Of a DNA stretch of 64,000 nucleotides, positions 23,906-36,049 are shown one piece after another. A program made the position numbers and the translations under genes. Location of the stretch: positions 1,798,001 to 1,862,000 of the forward strand of contig JANTQA010000026.1 of assembly GCA_027625915.1 (NCBI GenBank). The letters run 5' to 3'. The notes under the pieces were generated by a model, which had not been told where the DNA came from, did no database searches, and saw nothing but the letters and a program-made list of their open reading frames with translations. Source of the stretch: Anaeramoeba flamelloides. Lineage: Eukaryota; Metamonada; Anaeramoebidae. Position 1 is the stretch's first letter, and every line of letters starts with the position of its first letter.

Positions 23906-25306
23906 TTTTTTTTTGAAAACAAGCCATTCTTTTACCTAATACTTTACACTATCCAAATTTTAAATTTATGTTGAAAAGATTCAATATATTTATAAGTTCA
24001 AAATAAATTGTGATATTCGAAATTATTCTTTAAATCACTATTTACTTTTCTTTAAGTACATCAATTCGATTTAAAATAACTTGGATTTAATTTGTGGGTT
24101 ATTCAAAAAAATCACTTTTAAAATTTAAATATTTTCTTCTCGAAAAAATTTTGATTCATTTGATTTTTTTTTTGATTAAACCACAAAGAATCTTTAAAAA
24201 TTATTAAAAACTCGTCTTTCATTTCATACATAATCTTTTCTTACAGGTATAAAATGTACAACGTCGCATTTTAGTCCTCACATAACATATGATATGAATA
24301 GTTAACATTTTTAGGGTTTTCAGGTGATAATAGTGAAATTGTTGATAAAATACCCCTTGAAAGAGTTTCCTTTATCTCAATTAAATTTACCCACTGAAAA
24401 TTTCTTTTACTAAACAAATGGTGAATTTTCAATTTACATAATTCCAACAATTTTTTCACCTTTTCCTTTTGATCATCCCAATATTTGATAAGAATTCAAT
24501 AATTACCATTTCGAAACTAAAAACACAAAACATTTTCCTAATCTGTTCTAAATAAATTTTAGAGTAACTTTTACAAGTTTGAACTTGTACTTGGTAATTC
24601 CTAAAAGCCATTTATTTTTTTTAAATTTTCCTTCAAAGATCTATTTGGATTTTTTTTTTGGTTTTTTAATTTTAAATTTTTTTTTGTTTTTGATTTTAAT
24701 TATAGTAATTTTTTGTCCAATTTCTTCAGAACGAAGATTCTTTTTGACAAGTGTATGTCAAATAACTCAAAAACTAAAAACTATTTCAGGGTGGGAATTT
24801 AAACCTTAAATTCAGTTGGGAGTAGTTTTTAATTCAATTAAATCGACTTATAAAACTCTCTGTTTTCTTTATTTGTTGTGTGTTTGCCAACAAAAAAACA
24901 AGTAGGAGATGAAAAAAGATTCATAAAGCTTTTCGAAAATTCAAAGTGTTAAAGTAACTGAAATATTCAAAAAACTCAACTGGTACCTTATTAAAAAAAA
25001 AAATCTCTGAGGACAGACAATTTAGTTGTTGGTTCATCAGTTTAAGCTACTTAAAAATTCATATTGTGGAAATAAAGCCTTCTGTTTTTTCTGATTATTT
25101 CTTTTTTGTTATTGTAAATTACCTAAAAACCAAAAATTCTCTTTGTTAACTTGTCGATGTTCGATAATATTTTGTGATTCAAGCCAGTAGAAATCATGAG
25201 GAAAAAATGATGAATTATTTTCCATCATTTTTTCGAGTTTTCTTCAAAATAAAAATAACCAAACTTTCGACCTTCTTTTTTCAGATAACAATTTCATTTT
25301 TACAGA
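23906..25306. other. Intergenic, 5' of the PH-domain gene
   Basis: AT-rich, with no gene recognised. Short frames at 24271-24459 and 24579-24809 have random AT-biased composition. TTTTTTCAG at 25280 and TTTACAG at 25300 precede the PH-gene ATG and could be 3' splice sites of an intron in the 5' UTR. Confidence 0.4.
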
Positions 25307-26047
25307 ATGTCACAAGAAGTAAAAATTGTAAATGTCGGACAAGACTTATTAAGGCTTGTTGTCCACACAACAAACGACCAACAAAGAAATGGGTCTGGGC
25401 TCTTAACTGATTATAAAATCTTTCCATTGCAAATGGAGTACTGGCACAAGAACTGGTTAATTGCAAGAATTCCAGCTTTAGTTACCCACCCACATGTTGA
25501 AGAGGTTTGTTGTTTTCAATTCATTTCTGTTTTAATTGTTGATCCATTTTTTAATTTGATCCTTACAACCTGACAAAAACAAATTTTTTTTATTTTGTAA
25601 ATGGTTTTGTTCTTTTTAAAAACAAAACACAACCAATTTTTCAAAAAAAAAAAAATTAAAATAAAATCATAATAATAGCATATGTATAATATTCCAAGAC
25701 ATATTGGGACACTATGGAGGCCAGGAAGGAGAAACAAATGGAAAGAGTTTTATGGAGTTCTTTATGATACGCACTTATGCTTTTATAAAACAAAAGAAGA
25801 ATTCCAAAAAAAAGCGAAAAAATATCCTAAAAAATCAATACTTGTAAACCAAATTACAGGTATTTCTTCAAAGAAGCTACAGACAACCTACACAAGAGAG
25901 AACTGTTTTGAAATTAAAACAAATAAAAAAGTTTTTGGATTTTCCTGTGAAAATAAAGAAAGCCTCGAGAAGTGGCTTGAAAATTTGCCAAATATTATGA
26001 AGCTAAATGAACTTTTTAAAAAAGGACAAGTCATTTTACAAGTATGA
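25307..26047 (+). CDS. Small PH-domain protein
   Basis: Exons 25307-25504 and 25679-26047 encode 188 residues. The 174-nt intron (GTTTGT to ATAATAG) is phase 0 and joins HVEE to HMYNIPRH. Residues about 70-178 match a pleckstrin-homology domain: HIGTLWRPGRRNKWKEFYGV, LCFYKTKEE, then ENCFEIKTNKKVFGFSCENK and the final helix with its invariant Trp in SLEKWLENLPN. PH domains bind phosphoinositides or proteins at membranes. The N-terminal 65 residues are not recognised. There is an uncertainty at the 3' end: the last codons CAA GTA TGA look like a splice donor (CAA|GTATGA), followed by a pyrimidine tract and TCCTAAAG at 26138. Splicing there would end the protein as ...ILQANFHEI at 26159. No partner gene is adjacent. 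Confidence 0.85.
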
Positions 26048-26159
26048 AACCAATACTTTTTTCTCTTCTTTTCTTTTTTTTTTTTTTTTTTTTCTTTTCT
26101 TTTCTTTTTTTCAAAATTTATTTTCCCTTTTCCTAAAGGCTAATTTCCATGAAATTTGA

Positions 26160-27269
26160 TTTCTTCTTTTGTAAACACTGATTACAAACAAACTTACTAA
26201 CCTCAAGACGGGTAACAAAAATACATTAAATCTCAATCTTAAAAGAGAAAAATACTTTTTTGAATCAAAAAAAGTAAAAAAAAAAAAAAACAAATCAAAA
26301 TAATCGCTTTCTATACCAATTTATATATTTTATTTTGTCAAGAAAACAAAGCCAATTAAAATATCATCTGTTTTTCAATACTGATAAAATATTAGTTTTT
26401 TGAATTTAATTTTAACAAAAGTTTACAAAAGGAAGATCCAAATTAAATCTCGAATAATTTTCATTTCTAATTGATTTTGTAAAGATCTTTGGTGTTTTTT
26501 CAATCCTTAATTCCGTAAAACATTTTGGGAACTAGAAATAAAAATTATTATTTATTGATTAGAAAAAGACAGTATTCAAAAAAAAAAAAAAAAAAATTAA
26601 CAGCACCTCTGCCTTTACTCTTTCTTCTAGAGTACGATTAGAAACACCATGTCTGGGTTAAATCTGTTGTAGTACTTTCCATCATTTACCACATCTAGAA
26701 TATAATCAATTATTCATTGAATGAAAGATTTTGGATTTCTTTTAGTAATGGTATTTGAAGTTTGAATATGATAAAATATTACACGTCTTCTTACAGCTAC
26801 TGTTATATCCTTTAAACTACCAGCTGAAACAAAAGACACTTGATCAATTCATCAGATTGTAAAAGAATTTATTCAAATCAAATAACCGAAATCTATTGGT
26901 TTTTTTTTGAGAGACGAAACAAGTTCCTAAAATCAAAAGAAAATGAAATGAAATTTTTTTCCATTTATTAATTCAAATACTCATAAATATGAGTTTTTTG
27001 ATTTTTTATAAAGAATGAAAAGGAAATAAGGTTTTTATTATTAGCAAAATTAATTTCACAAAATTAGAAAAAAAAAAATATAATCAAAAAAAGGAAATGG
27101 ATATACAAAAAGGGAAAACTTATCAGGAATAATTAAAAAAAATGATTCTAATTTATCAAATCAATAAAATAAATTTAAAGTATTTAATTTATTCATATAA
27201 AATAATTGTTAAAAGATTTCCAAACTATCCAACATAATAAATATAAATACAAAAAAATTATTATAATCC
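26160..27269. other. Intergenic with an unidentified coding-like relic
   Basis: AT-rich DNA apart from about 26610-26840. There the minus strand reads AGSLKDITVAVRRRVIFYHI and IIDYILDVVNDGKYYNRFNP, separated by one in-frame TGA, with a good splice-acceptor-like TTTTGTTTCAG just before. No family is recognised. It is treated as a relic, possibly of a DNA transposase, rather than a gene. Confidence 0.35.
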
Positions 27270-28917
27270 AAGTTTAATTAATTGTATTTAAAAAATAAAC
27301 AAAGAAGCTTTGAATAAAGATAATTGATGAAATAAACTTAAAATTGAATGAAAATAAAAATTTTTGTAAAAAAAAATCAATTTACTAAATTAAACAAAAT
27401 GAAAATGATTGTAAATAATAAAAATATGTTTTACTAATATTTTGATTATATTAAAAAAAAATTCAATTGGGAAAGTAAAAAGATTTTAAAATATATAAAA
27501 AATCTAAAAATAAATACTTTAAAAAAATTAATAATTACTAATTCTTTTCCAATTGAAAATATCAAAAACACAATTAAATCTTTAAAAAATAAATTTGTTA
27601 AAAGGATTTGAAAAAAATTGAGAATTTAAAAATATTATTGAAGATGAAAATAACACTAATTTTAAACCCGAGAAAATATAAAAAGTATAAAAAATTTTTT
27701 AATTTCAATTCAAAATATATATAACAAATGATGAATTAACCACAATGATAAAAATATTCAATATATCAAAAAAAGATCAAATTTATTTATTCATAAAAAA
27801 CGAAAGACATGGGCATATCTTTGAAATTATAGACCAATTTCAATTAATCAAAGTTTGCCAAGATTATTTTATCAAAATTTTATAACAACCAATTGGATCA
27901 AGTGTTTCGGAATTTATTCATAAATTTCAATTTGGTTTTCGAAAAAAATTTGATACTCATATAATAGTATTAAACTTTCTAAATATACACAACATGATAA
28001 AATCAAATAATGAAAATGAAAATGATATAACCTAGATTATAATGATTGATATAGCAAAATATTTTGATTCAATTAGTTTAAAAATTAATTAGAAAAACAT
28101 AAAAACAAATTTATTTTTAACAATACTATTATAAATTTTATATTAAAATATTATCATGGAGAAGGACTTGGTATATACCAAAGATATACATTATCTCCTA
28201 TAATATTTGCTCTAATTTCACATTTCCTTTTATTAAAAATTATAACATTGACAAATCATTGTCAAATGCTTATAGAATAAGGTATAATTTTAATTAATAT
28301 ATGGAAATGAAAATACAAGTAAATGAAAAATTAATTTTCAATATATGAAATTATTATTCAATTTGGGTTAAAACCTAATAAAGCTAAAACAGTTATATCA
28401 AAAGATCTGAAAAAAATTAAATATTTGGGTATTTATTTGGATAAAATTTCACATATGATTTTTAATTTAAAAAAATCTAAGGAAACATATATCAAACTGT
28501 AAACAATTATTCAATAATAATTTACTAATAAAAAATTTGAAAATAAGATTATTTAAATCATTTATATTAATCCAATAAACAGATGGATTGGAAATATTTT
28601 ATTATAAAATCAAAACTTTAAATTATTTAAATTTTTGGATTAATTCATAGATTACTGAATTATACAAATAATACAGAAACACACGATTTCTTATTTACAA
28701 AACAGAATTTAAATTCGAAAATATAGTAATATCAATTAATAAAAAGAAATTCAAATTCAAAAATAAATTAAAAAATTTATCTCTATCTTATCTTGAAAAA
28801 TTAATAAAATTCAATCAAAGAATCAACAAATAAAATTAATTGGAACACAGAAATTTTATTTGAACAAAAAATTGAAATTTGCTATTATAATTATAATGAG
28901 TTGTTAAATTCAACTAG

Positions 28918-29290
28918 TTGGGAGTGTCGTTAGATTTTTTTTAATTTTAGAAATAAAAAAAATTGATAAAAATCTATGCACTTGACGTAACTTTTCGTTA
29001 GGGTTTCCAAAATTTAAAAGAATTGAGTAAAATCTTTGATTTTTTTTATTAAAAACTATTAAAAACCTCCGTTAGATTTTCTTGAGTTTTCTATTTATTT
29101 GTAAAATCTATTGATTTTCGTTTGGTTTTTTTTACTTTTTGAAATAAAAATAAAATTTATTAAAATTTTCTGTTTATTTCAAAAAGTAAAAAAAAAAATG
29201 GAACACTTAACAGAATAAACAGAAAACTTCAAGAAAACCTCGGCACTCTAAGCACTTGAAGACCCTTTCAAATACTTGGCGACACTCCAC
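28918..29290. repeat. Palindromic block F4, copy B, inside LINE copy 2
   Basis: Outer inverted ends GGGAGTGTCG and CGACACTCC enclose the hairpin TACTTTTTGAAATAAAAATA / TTTCAAAAAGTA and the module TTTAAAAGAATTGAGTAAAA. It lies directly after the LINE sequence GTTGTTAAATTCAA and before TTATTTATTTAAAACTC, the same LINE junctions as copies A and C. Confidence 0.78.
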
Positions 29291-29621
29291 ACGAATATTA
29301 TAAAATAATAAAAAAATCAAAATTATTTATTTAAAACTCAAAGATATTTAAGTTAACCTTCAACTTCAACAATTTTAAAATTGAGAATATTTACAAACAA
29401 CATAAATAGAGATTATTATTTAATAAAAAAAAAATTCAAATAAATTTTGTCCTTTATGTTTAAAGTATAAACAGAAGGAAATTATCGAAAATATTGATCA
29501 TTTCTTATGGGTATTCTCTATCCTATTAAAATGATAGATTAATCTTTGAAAATAAATTAAAAAAATTAAGCTTCAGTGAAATATTTTAAACCAAGTAATA
29601 GTTCGAAATTAAACCATTTTT

Positions 29622-30138
29622 CAGTCAAAGAAGCCCAGTTGTGATAAGTTAATTACACGGGTTTAAAATATTTGGATGGATATTAGAAGAAAAATTTTAT
29701 TTTTGGAAATCTCATTTTTTCTTTTTTTTGATCTTTGCACATTTTTACGATTTTTTTTTTTGAGAAACCGAATTGTTTTGCAAATTTTTTTTTATTGCAA
29801 GATCGATAGCCACTGGGTAAAAACCTGTTATTATAAGGTTATTGAAACAGTGAAAATAATTGTAGAAAAATCATATTGATTTCTATAGGAATTTTCTTCA
29901 ATCTTTGATCTTAAATAGGAGATCAAAATGAACACTTGTTGTTTTTCTCAATGCATAAACCCCAAGAATTTTGAGTTTTTCTATTTTTAAGAAAATCAAT
30001 TGATTTTTTAGTTTTTATTTCATACATATATCAACTGTTCTTCGATGTGTATTATTCTACTTATTTCCTATTTGTTCTTCAAAGCTCATTTTAAAAAAAT
30101 AATTGATATTTGAAAAAAATGTTGGGAATCTTTGACAG
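29622..30138. mobile_element. Inverted-repeat element inserted in LINE copy 2 (about 517 bp)
   Basis: LINE sequence stops at about 29615 (GTTCGAAATTAA) and resumes at about 30148 (TTTATTTTCATTAATT). The insert begins CAGTCAAAGAAGCCCAG and ends with the inverted TTGGGAATCTTTGACAG, a short terminal inverted repeat. The interior has no recognised coding sequence; a 67-codon frame at 29676 lacks a domain. A similar terminus lies at about 16098. The family is undetermined and the target duplication is not clear. Confidence 0.6.
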
Positions 30139-30262
30139 AAACAAAGTTTATTTTCATTAATTAATAATCATAGAATCTATGATTTTACGCAAAAGCTTCT
30201 GAAAGGAAATTTAAGTCTAAGGATATCTAGAGTGCAATTTACACTTCCTTCTCAACAATAAT

Positions 30263-32821
30263 AACAATAATAATAAATCTTATTCCATAAAAAGATAATT
30301 TCCTTCGATTTTTTCAAAAACTTTCAATTTTTGAGCTTTGAGGTGTAGTTTAAAATTTGCCTCACAATAGAATTAATAAAAATTGAGATTTTCTCAAAAA
30401 AAGATTGAACCTTTTTTGATTATTGTTTCTATTCAAAGGAAATAATTTTGAATGGGCTGTTAATTTTTAATAAGAATTTTGAAATTTTAATTATTTTTAC
30501 AAAATTTAATAAATATGTATTAGTTTCAATCATATAGTTTGAATAAATAATAACAATTTAAATCATCATTAATAGTTGATTCGTTAATAAAAACATCAAG
30601 AGAAATAATTTACATCATGAATCTTTTTTAGATTTTTTTTTCAAGTTAAAAATATTAATTATAAACTAAATTCCAAAAATTTTGACACAGTTAAAATATT
30701 TAAAAGAATAACAATACTACACTTTCATTCAATTTGGAAATAATTTTGATTTTACAAATTAATTTTTCATTTATGGTCTTTTCTGTTTTGTTTTCATTTT
30801 CCTTTTTCCAGTTACGTAATCTATTTCGTTAGATCGGGAAAAAATTACCAATGATTGATAGAACGTTTAAAGTTGATTCACTAGTGTAAATATGAATGTT
30901 GTAAAAAACTCTATTTTTTACAACATTCCATATTTACACTTGTGCTTTAGTTAAATAAAAAAAATCACATATCATTAGTTGATGGTATCTTATCATTTGA
31001 TCATTCAATAATTGTTGGTGAAATTTCAACAAATGTACCAATAAATTTTTTGTTCAGCTCGTTTCATCATTTTTGACTATCAACTTTTTTTTTTTTTTTC
31101 GTTTTATATTTTTTTTCTTTTATTTGGTTAAAAATGATCGCTTATAAAAACATTAATGCTGGATAACTTAAATCTGGGTTTATATTATGTTTGGAAAAAT
31201 ACAATAAATTGAGATTTTTTTTTTTACATTTTTTTTGTTTTGGGTATGTCAAAAATTTTTGGAATGGGGTTGAATATTTACTACTTATTTATCCAACTAA
31301 TTTAAAAAAATTTTCAATTTTTTTCTATTCAAAAATTCATTTTTTAAATTTATTTAGTTATTCTTTTTGTCAAATATTTGGAAAAATATATATATATACT
31401 GAAAGATTTAATTTTAAAAATTATTTTTTTTCTTTTTTTACTTGACTTTGTGAAAACTTTTTTAAAGATCTAAAGTTTTGTAGATCTTAATACTTTTTCA
31501 AATTTAAATGTTCTGTATTCAAGGTATATTTCTGAAGGATTTTTGTTGAATTTTCACTGAAAAAAGAATTACTATTTCCATATACAATTTTTTTGTTTTT
31601 TAAAAAAGAAAAGTCAGATGATATGAGAAGAAATCAAAACAGGATTCTAGAACTTATCACATTTATTAATTATTTCATGTTTGAAGAAATGAAAATTTTA
31701 ATTTTGTTTCCTCATTTTACTTTAGCCAGTACTTTCGAAAAATTAGAATTTGATTTATTATCTTTTGTTTTAAATAGTAACCCCAAAGATAGAATCTATT
31801 GAAAGAATTTGTTATTGGTATTACATTTAAAGTCTATTTATTTAAATTACAATTTTCTAAAAGGTGAAAAAGTAACAAATTTTAAATTGAATTTTAGTAA
31901 AATTAAAGTAATGATTGTACAAATAAATCTACCATAAGTTTATTTCCAAGAATTATTTTTTAATTGCGCTATGGCCTTTCTTTTAATATCAATCCCCAAA
32001 TTATTCAAAAATATTTAATTTTCAAAATTTGTAAAACGAAAATTGTACTTAATTAAAGAAAAAAAATTAAACATTGCAATTTTGATTTCAATAATAACTT
32101 TTATAATTTATTTAAATATTTTAAACTATATAATGTTTCAAATATCTATTGAAATGTCAAATCTTTTCTTATTGTATTTTCAACATAAAAAGGTTCAAAA
32201 ATTTTTTTCCTATTATATTTATTATTGAAGGAAGGAATTAGATTCCAAATGTTTGCAAGAAAAAAACTCATCTTTTGTATTTAATAATTTCAAAATTTGT
32301 AATATTTTAATTTATCTATCCATAACATTAACTGACTGATATACTTTTTTTTCTATTGATAGTTGTTTATCTTAAATATTTTACAGATCTATGATAATAA
32401 TTAAATTGCTTAATTGAATTATGTTTTTAATTTTAAATATTGACTTTTTCTTTAAAAAAATTGTTTAATTTCAAGTGTAAATAGCAATTATCTATTTCAA
32501 CAAAATTTTATTTCTATGAACAAATTCTCTTTTTTTTTAGATGTTCAATAATTTTTTATTAAAAAATTAAAAAAAAATTTAAATTAGAAATTAAAGAAAA
32601 AATACAATTCAAATAGAGATAATAATAAGAAAAAAACATCAAAAAAAAATAAGATTAAAAATAAATAGGATCAAAATAATGATCTTTTAAAATCTTTTTG
32701 TAAATATAAAAAACAATAAACAAAAAACAATAAAAAAAAAAACACAAAACAAAAAACAAAAAACAATAAACAATAAATAATAAATAATAAAAACAAAAAA
32801 CAAAAAACACAAAATAAATAG
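30263..32821. other. Intergenic 5' of the WD40 gene
   Basis: AT-rich with no confirmed gene. Frames at 31191-31445, 31593-31802 and 32043-32228 lack domains. A first exon of the WD40 gene is expected here but could not be placed. Bases 32560-32820 are A-rich with repeated AACAAAAAAC units, unlike a normal acceptor pyrimidine tract. Confidence 0.4.
30883..30940. repeat. Strong hairpin, about 26-bp arms
   Basis: AGTGTAAATATGAATGTTGT pairs with ACAACATTCCATATTTACAC, with one bulged base and a loop of about 7 bases. It may be a tiny foldback element or a structured RNA signal. No protein gene is near. Confidence 0.8.
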
Positions 32822-35074
32822 TCTATTTTTGAAAACAATTTGGTTTCCGAAATCAAAAACAATAGTTATATTTGTAAGCAATTACAGCATTTCCAAACAA
32901 ATGAAGGCTTGGGAATTTTTTTGTTTAATGTTGCCACTGAACGGTTTCAAACATTATCTACGTTATGTAATTATAAATATAATATACTTGAATCGGGTGA
33001 ATTGAAAAGAATTGACATAAATTTATTATCTGAAAAATTAAAAAAAATAACAAATTTGGACATTATCAAATATTTATTCGATAATTTAAAAAAAACTGAC
33101 AAGAAATTAAACACGGAAATTACTAATCACTGGATTAGGAATGGGATTAGGTCGGAAAATTATAAACTATTAGAATTATTATCTAGTAAAAACATCAATG
33201 TTCACGAGGATGAAGAATTATGCGAACAAATTGTCAAGCAAATCGGGAAATCAATTTCGGACAACAAATTAAATAATATTTGTGCGCTAATAGGGGTAAT
33301 TGAAATCAGTATAATCCAAAATGGAGAACTAGAAAATAATATCTTTTTCCAATGTACGAAGGAATTTAATCTTGAGGCCTTACAAATTTTGCTCGAAAAC
33401 GGATGTGATCCTGATCATCGAATGAAGGAAACTTTAGAAACGGCGTTGCATATTTGCTCAAAGAGCCTGACAATTAACAATTTGCAAAAATCAATAAAAT
33501 TAATCCAGTTTTTAATTGCAAACGGGGCAGACGCAACGCTGTTAAACAAATCTTTGCGAACACCTTTGGATGAATGCGTTGATATATTTTATGCGACAAT
33601 CATACCAGAGGCATTGAATCAGAATAGTATTGAAGTTTTGGATCAAATCAATTCATATATTGTTTCGATAATGCCCTCAACAAATATTTTAATAAATAAT
33701 TTGGAGTTACGAACAACTTTACATAATTTTGAGATCAACAATTTTTCATTTCTCACTGACAAGGAAAAGCAATCGCAAAATATCCCGCTAGTTGAGACCA
33801 CATATAATAGCAAAAATAGAAAGCAAAACGAAAAAAACTTATTTGATTTGCAATGGTTACTCAAAAATATTACTACTATCGAGTCATACAAAACCAAAAT
33901 CCAACAGGTGTTCAAAGACAGCCAAGATATTATTGTTCAATTTCTTGTCAAGATCATTGGGCAATGTGTTCACATATTGGGCTTTGATAACACTCAATTC
34001 CCCTCACAATTGTATGGGAGATTGGGTTCATTGTGGTTTTGCGACTACAGATTATTGAATTTGGTACTTTCATTGTCGCAATATTGTTCGGATGTTTGGC
34101 TATGCCCAATGACAGGCTCGTTGGGATTTAATCCATCGTTTTTTAATGAAAGCAGCCATTTAATCAATTTCTTCGGTGAACACCAGTCAAGTATCATTTC
34201 GATGTATTTATTGGAAATTAACATTAATCAAAATAATGCCGAGAGTTTATTGTTTTCCGGTTGTGAAAATGGGTTTTTGTTTTTATGGGATATTAAAACT
34301 GGTGTGCTCTTAAATTCAATCCCCGCTCACAATGCCTCCATTCGTTCCGTCTGTGTATCAAACGAATTAGGATTAATGTTTACAGCTAGTAACGACTTGA
34401 AAATTAAATTTTGGAACTTAAACACCCAGCAACCAAATGGGTTCATTGAAGGCCACAAAGCCTTTATTAATGACATTTCTGTATCCAAAAGCGGCAAATA
34501 TTTGGTTTCCTGCTCAGATGACCACTTAGTTAAGATTTGGGATACCGAAACTAAATCCTTAAGATTAGATCTCAAGGGCCATCTTTGTGCTATAAATGTT
34601 TGTTCAACAAAGTTTGATGAAATTGTCGTTAGCTGTGATGAAAGGGGTATAATTATCCTCTGGGAAATCGACCTGGGAATGCTATTACGAAAAATTAACG
34701 CACATACCGCCGGAATCAATTGCTTAAAGGTATATGGTAAAAACTCGGACGAATCCTTTTCGGTGTCAGGCTCCGACGATAAGACAATTAAAGTTTATAA
34801 TTTACAAGAAGGCACTTTGTTAACCAACTTTAGACAACATAAATCTGAAGTCATTTCGTTAGATATTACTCATGATCATAAAGCCTGTGTGTCCCTTGAT
34901 AATTCGGGTGCAATTTATTTTTGGGACCTGCAAACCGGAGAAATTATCGAACAAATTTGTGAATCCGGCTCAAAGGCTAACTCCATTGAAATTTCTTCAA
35001 TTGAAAATACATTTTTAGTATCTTTAGAAAATGGTACAATAAGACAATACACTTTACCCATTTTTTCAACAACC

Positions 35075-35114
<40 letters not shown>

Positions 35115-36049
35115 GCAATAATGATAAAAATAAACTTCTCAAAGATATTTTATATGATACTACAAAGGTTTATAGAGGGCACAAAACTGAAATCACTTCA
35201 ATTGATACTTCATTAGATGGAACAATTCTTGCAAGTTATTCTTTGGATGGAAAAATAAATATCTGGGATAGCTATTCCTATCGATCGATCATTACCTTCC
35301 AAACAAAAAACCGTTCAAATAATAACAAAAAAACAACATTAAAAATTACACCAAACGGCGAAAGTTTAATTTCCTCAAGCCCAGGGATTGTTCAAGTTTG
35401 GTCGCTTGTCTCCTTTGAAATGATCCTGCAATTCGAGAAAAATTGGCCAAAGAAAGCATACATGTCTTCAATCGCAATCTTCTCAGATAACCAAACAGTT
35501 ATTTCGGGATTTTCAAATGGCGAAATAATGCTTTGGGATTTGTCTAGTGGTGAGGTTTTAACGAAATTTGACCCTCATGGCGATTTCGTTTCTTCAATAC
35601 AATTAGCCCCCAATGAGGAAACCTTCCTTTCCAGTTCGCATGACAATACAGTGAGAATTTATAATTGGGAGTCCGGCGAGTTTTCGTCCTTTGATGCAAA
35701 ATACTGGAACAATTCGGCCATTTATACAGCGGACCTTTCCCAAGTGATCGTTGCTACAGATAATGGCCAGCTCTTGGTTTTTGATTTAAATTCAAAACAA
35801 TTGATAAAATCTCTATCACAAAATCTCTCTTCAAACGTTAATTCTGTAATGAGAATAGATAACGATTTATTTGCAGTCATATCAAGCTGTACATTATCAA
35901 TTTGGGATACACAGTCATATTCAATTTTAACAACATTCTCTTCAGACGAAACTCTCACCTCTTTGTCAGTGTGTAAAAGAGAAAACGACATCTTTTTAAT
36001 TATCGGTGATATCCTAGGTGCAATTCATTTCTTAAAGCTTATTTTTTAA
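32822..36049 (+). CDS. Ankyrin / WD40 (14-repeat) protein, start unresolved
   Basis: The frame is open from 32822, just after TAAATAG, to the TAA at 36049, about 1,075 codons. No in-frame ATG occurs before about 33671, well inside conserved-looking sequence, so an upstream exon is inferred with an acceptor at 32820. The N-terminal third has ankyrin-like helices (EALQILLENGCDPDH, LIQFLIANGADATLLNKSLR). A linker (FPSQLYGRLGSLWFCD, DVWLCPMTGSLGFNP) resembles the segment preceding WD40 in NACHT-WD40 STAND proteins, but no NACHT/P-loop is present. From about residue 460 on, 14 WD repeats are countable (LFLWDI, IKFWNL, VKIWDT, IILWEI and so on), enough for two seven-bladed propellers. An Asn run from 13 AAT repeats at 35075-35113 sits between blades. 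A scaffold role is inferred. Confidence 0.88.
35075..35113 (+). repeat. (AAT)13 microsatellite coding poly-Asn
   Basis: In-frame trinucleotide run inside the WD40 gene. It keeps the frame on expansion or contraction and falls in a loop between WD repeats. Confidence 0.95.

Larger units (their letters stand above)
27270..30262 (+). mobile_element. Old LINE copy 2 (longest relic, with two insertions)
   Basis: Plus-strand non-LTR retrotransposon relic with many stops. In order: KKDQIYLFIKN-type entry motif near 27770, FQFGFRKKFDTHI near 27926, IMIDIAKYFDSI near 28042 (first catalytic Asp box), GLGIYQR.TLSPIIFALISH near 28165, KIKYLGIYLDKISH near 28415, and the knuckle FCPLCLKYKQKE...IENIDHF near 29450. 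The 3' end CAATTTACACTTCCTTC is followed by imperfect (AAT)n at 30240-30280. A catalytic YADD-type box is not readable. It is interrupted by palindromic block B (28918-29290) and another inverted-repeat element (29622-30138). Homologous to the young LINE throughout. Confidence 0.82.

Noticed and set aside
31593-31802. Possible first exon for the WD40 gene
   Set aside because: No donor site keeps a frame joining to 32822, and the composition is ordinary intergenic AT-rich.
35040-35145. Minus-strand poly-Leu frame
   Set aside because: It is the antisense of the AAT/Asn repeat in the WD40 gene.
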